A DNA stretch of 28,331 nt, taken from assembly GCA_964516095.1 (NCBI GenBank), contig CAZEYS010000014.1:1-28331 (forward strand), written 5' to 3'. Position 1 is the first letter of the stretch; the number at the start of each line of letters is the position of its first letter. Source of the DNA: Hydrogenothermus sp964516095 (GTDB lineage: Bacteria > Aquificota > Aquificia > Aquificales > Hydrogenothermaceae). Under the pieces are notes generated by a model. The model made no database searches. It was not told where the DNA came from and worked only from the letters and a program-made list of their open reading frames with translations. Below are positions 24,869 to 28,331 of the stretch, piece after piece. Position numbers and translations under genes: made by a program.

Positions 24869-26140
24869 ATGTTAAGTTCCCTGATAGCTATTCTATTTTT
24901 TCTTGTTCTCGAAGCATTTTTTTCAGGTTCAGAGATAGCTTTATTTTCCGTCAACAGAACAAAACTTAAATATCTGGCAAAAAATGGAGATAAAAAGGCT
25001 GAAAAAATATATAAGATGCTAAGTGAGCATTTTGATGAATATGTAGCAACAACTTTAATAGGAACAACATTAAGTATCGTAACTATAACTGCCCTATACG
25101 TTCAATTTCTTATGCAACTTTCTCATTATGTTCCTTTTCTTCACGGAAAAGAAGAAGTTTTTGCAGAAAGCATAATAGTTTTAACACTTTTATTTGGAGA
25201 AATAATACCTAAAAGTGTTTTCCAACATTATGCTGAAAAACTTATTTACTTTATAGTTCCAGCTTTAGAATTTTTCAGAAAACTACTTTATCCTTTAATT
25301 TTAGTTGCTAATTTAATTACTAAAATCGTGTTCTTAGTGTTTAGATTAGAAGAAAAAAAGGAAAACATTCTCAATAGAGAGGAACTTTTAGATGCTCTTA
25401 TACTAAATTCTGAAGGTATCGAAGATATAGAAAAAAGGATAATTGTTAATGTTCTTATCTTCGAAGAAAGAAGACTAAGTGAAATAGTTGTTCCTCTATC
25501 TGATGTTGTTGCAATCTCAGATGAATCTAAAATAGAAGACGTAGTACAGATACTAAAGGAAACAGGTTTTTCTCGTATACCGGTGTATAAAAAAAGGATA
25601 GATGATATCGTTGGTCTAATCCGAAGCCATGACCTTGTAAGGGCAAATATTGGAGAAAGTATAAAAAAATATGTAAAACCAATAAGGTACCTACCTGAAT
25701 TTACAAGCCTGCCAAACGTACTCAAAGGTTTTAAAGCCCATAAGGATCATATGGCAGTTGTTGTAGATGAAAGAGGCTCAACCATGGGAATAATCACTTT
25801 AGAAGATGTATTGGAAGAAATCATAGGAGACATAAAAGACGAGTTCCATAAAAAAGAAAAAAAGATGATAAAGAAAAATCTACAAAATAAATTAGTAGTT
25901 GATGGAAGAATTGAGCTAAAAGAAGTTGAACGTTTACTTGATGTAAACTTTCCAGATGGTCCTTATGAAACTATCGCAGGATGGATAATTTACTACTTGG
26001 GAAGAATGCCAAAAGAAAATGAGATAATATCTTATAAGGATATAAAAACTGTAGTCTTAAAGAAAACCAAACGAAGAATTCAAGAGGTATATATAGAAAA
26101 ACTAATGGAAGAGTTTAAAAACTCAGAAAAGCAAAAATAA
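24869..26140 (+). CDS. CNNM/CorC-type membrane protein (DUF21-CBS-CorC), copy 2
   Basis: A 423-residue paralogue of the preceding gene with the same domain order. The DUF21 membrane part opens with LIAILFFLVLEAFFSGSEIALFSVNRTKLKYLA and includes GTTLSIVTITALYV and LTLLFGEIIPKSV. The CBS pair includes GFSRIPVYKKRIDDIVGLIRSHD and HMAVVVDERGSTMGIITLEDVLEEIIGDIKDEF. A CorC_HlyC C-terminal domain (about 340-415) completes it. The ATG abuts the stop of copy 1 with no gap, and GAGGG of the previous frame serves as ribosome site. The two proteins differ through most of their length, suggesting an old duplication or distinct partners, perhaps a heterodimer. CNNM-type proteins act as dimers, so pairing is plausible but not shown here. 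Confidence 0.9.
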   Translation: MLSSLIAILFFLVLEAFFSGSEIALFSVNRTKLKYLAKNGDKKAEKIYKMLSEHFDEYVATTLIGTTLSIVTITALYVQFLMQLSHYVPFLHGKEEVFAESIIVLTLLFGEIIPKSVFQHYAEKLIYFIVPALEFFRKLLYPLILVANLITKIVFLVFRLEEKKENILNREELLDALILNSEGIEDIEKRIIVNVLIFEERRLSEIVVPLSDVVAISDESKIEDVVQILKETGFSRIPVYKKRIDDIVGLIRSHDLVRANIGESIKKYVKPIRYLPEFTSLPNVLKGFKAHKDHMAVVVDERGSTMGIITLEDVLEEIIGDIKDEFHKKEKKMIKKNLQNKLVVDGRIELKEVERLLDVNFPDGPYETIAGWIIYYLGRMPKENEIISYKDIKTVVLKKTKRRIQEVYIEKLMEEFKNSEKQK

Positions 26141-26217
26141 TTTGTATTATTGCAAAGAAATCTCTTTGAATATAAATTTTAATAAGTAGGTGTTTCAGAA
26201 TTGTTAAATTTAACTAC

Positions 26218-26265
26218 TTGATTTTTTTATACTTTTCGATTATTATTAATAATAATTATTATTAA
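26218..26265 (+). promoter_or_regulatory. Peroxidase promoter with overlapping AT-rich palindromes (Fur/PerR-like)
   Basis: TTGATT (26218-26223) is followed after 17 bases by TATTAT (26241-26246, 5 of 6 to consensus). The -10 lies inside ATTATTATTAATAATAAT (26239-26256, perfect 18-bp palindrome), which overlaps a second perfect 20-bp palindrome at 26246-26265. Interleaved AT-only inverted repeats over a -10 resemble Fur-family (Fur or PerR) operators, and cytochrome c peroxidases are known targets of peroxide or iron regulation. Palindromes are easier to get by chance in such AT-rich sequence. The 137-base gap holds no gene. Confidence 0.45.
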
Positions 26266-26277
26266 GGAGGGTGAAAA

Positions 26278-27315
26278 ATGAAAAAGCTATTGGTTTCAGC
26301 TTTAGTAGTAGGTATATCAGCTACTTCTTTTGCTTCTGATGAAGACCTGTTAAAAAAGGCAAGACTTTATTTCAAACCTTTACCCAAGGAAATACCTGCT
26401 CCAGCTTATAATCCTACCACCCCTGAAAAAGTAGAGCTTGGAAAAAAACTTTATTTTGATCCAAGACTTTCTTTAAGCGGAGTGATAAGCTGTAACACAT
26501 GTCATAATATATCAATGTATGGTGTAGACGCTATAGAGACATCTTTAGGTCATAAGTTTTTAACAGGTGGTAGAAATGCTCCAACAGTATTTAATGCAGG
26601 ATTTCAGTTTGCACAATTCTGGGATGGAAGAGCTAAAGATTTAGAAGAACAAGCTAAAGGTCCTATTTTAAACCCTGTGGAAATGGCAATGCCTAACCCT
26701 GAATTAGTAGTAAGCAGACTTAAAACAATTAAAGAGTATGTAAATGAGTTCAAAAAAGCATTTCCAAATGATAAAAACCCAGTAAACTTTGAAAATGTAG
26801 CTAAAGCAATTGCATCTTTTGAAAGAACATTAGTTACTCCATCCAGATTTGATGAATTTTTAAGAGGAAATACTAACGCCTTAACTAAAAAGGAAAAAGA
26901 AGGTCTTAGACTATTTATAGAAAAAGGATGTGCTTCCTGTCATCAAGGTGTTGCACTTGGAGGAACTATGTATCAAAAAATGGGTCTTGTAAAACCTTAT
27001 CCAACTGCACTGTTGGGAGAAGACCTTGGAAGATACAAAGTTACTCATAAGGAAGAGGATAAACACGTATTTAAAGTGCCTATTTTAAGAAATATTACAA
27101 GAACATATCCATACTTCAGTACTGGAAAGATATGGGATATAAAAGAAGCAGTAAAAATTATGGCAGAATATCAGCTTGGAGTTAAGCTAACCAATGATGA
27201 AATTGATAAAATAGTAGCGTTTTTAGATAGCTTAACAGGTAAAATACCAGAAAATGCTTTAAAATTACCAGTATTACCACCTTCCTCACCAAATATGCCA
27301 AAACCACAGCTTTAA
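26278..27315 (+). CDS. ccpA: Diheme cytochrome c peroxidase
   Basis: A 345-residue periplasmic enzyme of the bacterial CCP/MauG family that reduces hydrogen peroxide to water with electrons from small c-type cytochromes. The signal peptide ends at residue 19 (SATSFA). Two heme sites are CNTCH at 72-76 and CASCH at 218-222. Family blocks are ELGKKLYFDPRLSLSGVISC, GRNAPTVFNAGFQFAQFWDGRAKDLEEQAKGPILNPVEMA, VAKAIASFERTLVTPSRFDEFL and KVPILRNITRTYPYFSTGKIWDIKEAVKIMAEYQLG. Both heme domains are complete. A ribosome site AAGGAGGGTG lies at about 26264-26273. It is a single transcription unit between the palindromic promoter and an intrinsic terminator. Confidence 0.95.
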   Translation: MKKLLVSALVVGISATSFASDEDLLKKARLYFKPLPKEIPAPAYNPTTPEKVELGKKLYFDPRLSLSGVISCNTCHNISMYGVDAIETSLGHKFLTGGRNAPTVFNAGFQFAQFWDGRAKDLEEQAKGPILNPVEMAMPNPELVVSRLKTIKEYVNEFKKAFPNDKNPVNFENVAKAIASFERTLVTPSRFDEFLRGNTNALTKKEKEGLRLFIEKGCASCHQGVALGGTMYQKMGLVKPYPTALLGEDLGRYKVTHKEEDKHVFKVPILRNITRTYPYFSTGKIWDIKEAVKIMAEYQLGVKLTNDEIDKIVAFLDSLTGKIPENALKLPVLPPSSPNMPKPQL

Positions 27316-27326
27316 TTATAACAATG

Positions 27327-27349
27327 GCCCCTTTAAAAGGGGCTTTTTT
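27327..27349 (+). terminator. Rho-independent terminator after cytochrome c peroxidase
   Basis: GCCCC pairs with GGGGC (27327-27331 and 27339-27343) across a TTTAAAA loop (up to 8 pairs are possible on paper), followed by six T residues. It lies 11 bases after the peroxidase stop and 3 bases before the end of the convergent TauE-like gene. The minus-strand side lacks a T-run, so it serves mainly the plus-strand transcript. Confidence 0.85.
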
Positions 27350-27351
27350 GC

Positions 27352-27981
27352 TTAATGATGATGCCCTATACCAAAGGCTCTTAATATAGCCCAGATACCT
27401 AATAAAATAACTATAATACCACTTAAACTGGCAAGTCTTTTTCTAAATATAGGGGATAACCTTGTAAAGATTTTGCTAGATAAAAATAATGCTGGCATAG
27501 TACCAATTCCAAATAAAACCATAATGATAAATCCTTTGATAGGTGATTTTTCTAAAACAGCCTGGAGTAGCATAGCATAAACCAAAGGACAGGGTAAAAA
27601 GCCATTAAACATTCCAAGGAAAAATGGATTTTTTCTAAATTTTGATAAAATTTCTGCAATTGTTGTGAATATCATATCAAGTCCTGGAACACCTTTTTCC
27701 TTTAAATTACCGGTTATCTGTAATCCAAGTCCTATCATAAAAACTCCAAGTATTATCGACAGAGTTTTTTGGAGTATTTGAAACTGCAATGAATGAAAAA
27801 ACATACCAACATATCCAGCAACAAATCCTAAAAACCCGTAAGTAAAAATCCTACCTAAGTTATAAAGCAAGTTCCCTAAAAACCAACTTCTATACTGAAT
27901 TAAAGGAGGTATAAAACCACACATACCTATACAGTGATAAGACCCAAGAAATCCAGCAAGAACGATTAATAGATATTCCAT
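27352..27981 (-). CDS. TauE/SafE-type (COG2836-like) six-helix membrane protein
   Basis: A 209-residue integral membrane protein with about six hydrophobic segments. The hallmark motifs are HCIGMCG (Cys17 and Cys21) in the first helix and NGFLPCPLVYAML (Cys131) in the fourth. These are typical of the 'sulfite exporter TauE/SafE' or cytochrome-biogenesis-like subfamily often found with heme-copper oxidase assembly or metal-handling genes. The Cys set recalls the redox or metal handling of CcdA/DsbD-like helices. The C-terminus ends in GHHH, a possible metal-binding tail. The ribosome site AAGGT lies about 9 bases before the ATG. It is transcribed divergently from the ribonucleotide reductase gene, and its function is not established. 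Confidence 0.8.
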   Translation of the reverse strand: MEYLLIVLAGFLGSYHCIGMCGFIPPLIQYRSWFLGNLLYNLGRIFTYGFLGFVAGYVGMFFHSLQFQILQKTLSIILGVFMIGLGLQITGNLKEKGVPGLDMIFTTIAEILSKFRKNPFFLGMFNGFLPCPLVYAMLLQAVLEKSPIKGFIIMVLFGIGTMPALFLSSKIFTRLSPIFRKRLASLSGIIVILLGIWAILRAFGIGHHH

Positions 27982-28084
27982 GTTAAATTTACCTTAAATT
28001 AATATTTATTTTAACTATAACACTTTTATAAAAAAATCAAAACAGTTAAAGTTTTTTCTCTTTCAACAACTTACAATTTTATTC

Positions 28085-28116
28085 TTGACAAAAAAAAACA
28101 CTACATATAGTATAGT
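28085..28116 (+). promoter_or_regulatory. Promoter of the ribonucleotide reductase gene
   Basis: A perfect TTGACA at 28085-28090 is followed by TAGTAT (28108-28113, 17-base spacer, 4 of 6) or TATAGT (28111-28116, 20-base spacer, 5 of 6). The first NrdR box lies between and over the -10, a position suited to repression. The surrounding 178-base divergent gap also contains a poly-A run (28088-28098). Confidence 0.55.
28098..28113. promoter_or_regulatory. NrdR box 1
   Basis: ACACTACATATAGTAT is a close match to the NrdR consensus (acaCwAtATaTwGtgt), overlapping the predicted -10 of the ribonucleotide reductase promoter. NrdR is a zinc/ATP-cone repressor of nrd genes in many bacteria. It pairs with box 2. 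Confidence 0.8.
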
Positions 28117-28128
28117 AAAACACTCAGT

Positions 28129-28144
28129 ACACTATATATAGTAT
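28129..28144. promoter_or_regulatory. NrdR box 2
   Basis: ACACTATATATAGTAT, closer to consensus than box 1. The gap between the two boxes is 15 bases, so their centres are 31 bp apart (three helical turns), the known arrangement for cooperative NrdR binding. It lies immediately before the AAGGAGG ribosome site. Confidence 0.85.
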
Positions 28145-28159
28145 GAAGGAGGTTCAAAA

Positions 28160-28331
28160 ATGTCTAAGGGATTTATCGGAAAAACATCAGTAAGAGATAA
28201 CATAAGACTTTCAGAAAACCCTAGATATCCAGTTTTTAAAACATTATACACTAAACAAAAAAAAGCTGTGTGGTTCCCTGAAGAGCTTAATATTCAACAA
28301 GATGTGCTTGATTATAAATCTTTAACACCTA
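28160..28331 (+). CDS. nrdB: Class I ribonucleotide reductase small (beta) subunit, N-terminal part
   Basis: The frame runs from ATG 28160 off the end of the window (57 residues visible). The segment RYPVFKTLYTKQKKAVWFPEELNIQQDVLDYKSL has the N-terminal R2 pattern in which a Trp-x-Pro-Glu-Glu block is followed by an Asp (the first iron-side region lies further downstream and is not visible). R2 houses the radical cofactor needed for reduction of ribonucleotides. A strong AAGGAGG site is at 28146-28152. The two NrdR boxes upstream independently support the call. The radical type (tyrosyl or other) cannot be judged from this fragment. Confidence 0.85.
   Translation, partial: MSKGFIGKTSVRDNIRLSENPRYPVFKTLYTKQKKAVWFPEELNIQQDVLDYKSLTP

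Noticed and set aside
25288..25725. Minus-strand open frame of 145 codons inside the second CNNM/CorC gene
   Set aside because: It is Ser/Thr/Ile-rich, as expected of an antisense shadow of a Lys/Glu-rich coding region; the plus-strand domains are clear.
26153..26168. Hairpin CAAAGA-AATC-TCTTTG after the second CNNM/CorC gene
   Set aside because: The 6-bp stem is weak and no T-run follows, so I do not call a terminator.

Overview
The window reads as a stretch of a compact, AT-rich (roughly one third GC by eye) bacterial chromosome. The best guess is a member of the Aquificota, family Hydrogenothermaceae (Sulfurihydrogenibium or Persephonella type). The reasons are the low GC, the archaeal-type 3-dehydroquinate synthase II in a bacterial context, periplasmic c-type cytochromes, and heavy Lys/Glu/Ile use. 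This placement is inference from gene content; no marker gene settles it.

Layout. Positions 1-4805 (+): the 3' part of cysS, a UbiE-like methyltransferase, 3-dehydroquinate synthase II, an MCE/MlaD-type protein with a beta-rich C-terminus, and a Crp/Fnr-family regulator. Positions 4803-10729 (+): a likely regulated promoter followed by a complete tripartite RND efflux operon (TolC-like, membrane fusion protein, RND pump). Positions 10774-12327 (+): purH, whose stop codon overlaps that of the convergent operon. Positions 17009-12324 (-): a tightly overlapping four-gene operon made of a FliM-like protein, a SpoA-domain (FliN-like) protein, a membrane histidine kinase and a sigma-54-activating NtrC-type response regulator. 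Positions 17074-18234 (+): pabB. Positions 18370-20787 (+): a seven-heme exported cytochrome closed by a strong intrinsic terminator. Positions 20891-26140 (+): nadE, a lone OppF/DppF-type ABC ATPase with an Fe-S-like Cys set, and two tandem CNNM/CorC-type membrane proteins. Positions 26278-27315 (+): a diheme cytochrome c peroxidase with a palindromic Fur/PerR-like site over its promoter. Positions 27981-27352 (-): a TauE/SafE (COG2836-type) membrane protein. Positions 28160 to the end (+): the start of a class I ribonucleotide reductase small subunit behind two NrdR boxes.

How the parts fit together. DHQ synthase II makes the shikimate-pathway precursor of chorismate, which PabB and quinone synthesis then draw on. 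The Crp/Fnr-type regulator lies directly upstream of an FNR-like half-site pair placed about 41.5 bp before the predicted start of the efflux operon, so it probably controls that operon. The FliM/FliN-like proteins are co-transcribed with a sigma-54 two-component system, which points to flagellar or switch-complex control. The cytochromes, peroxidase and TauE-like protein belong to periplasmic redox metabolism.

I saw no tRNA, rRNA, insertion sequence, CRISPR array or phage gene. Every intergenic gap is under 180 bases, and I find no additional genes in any of them.
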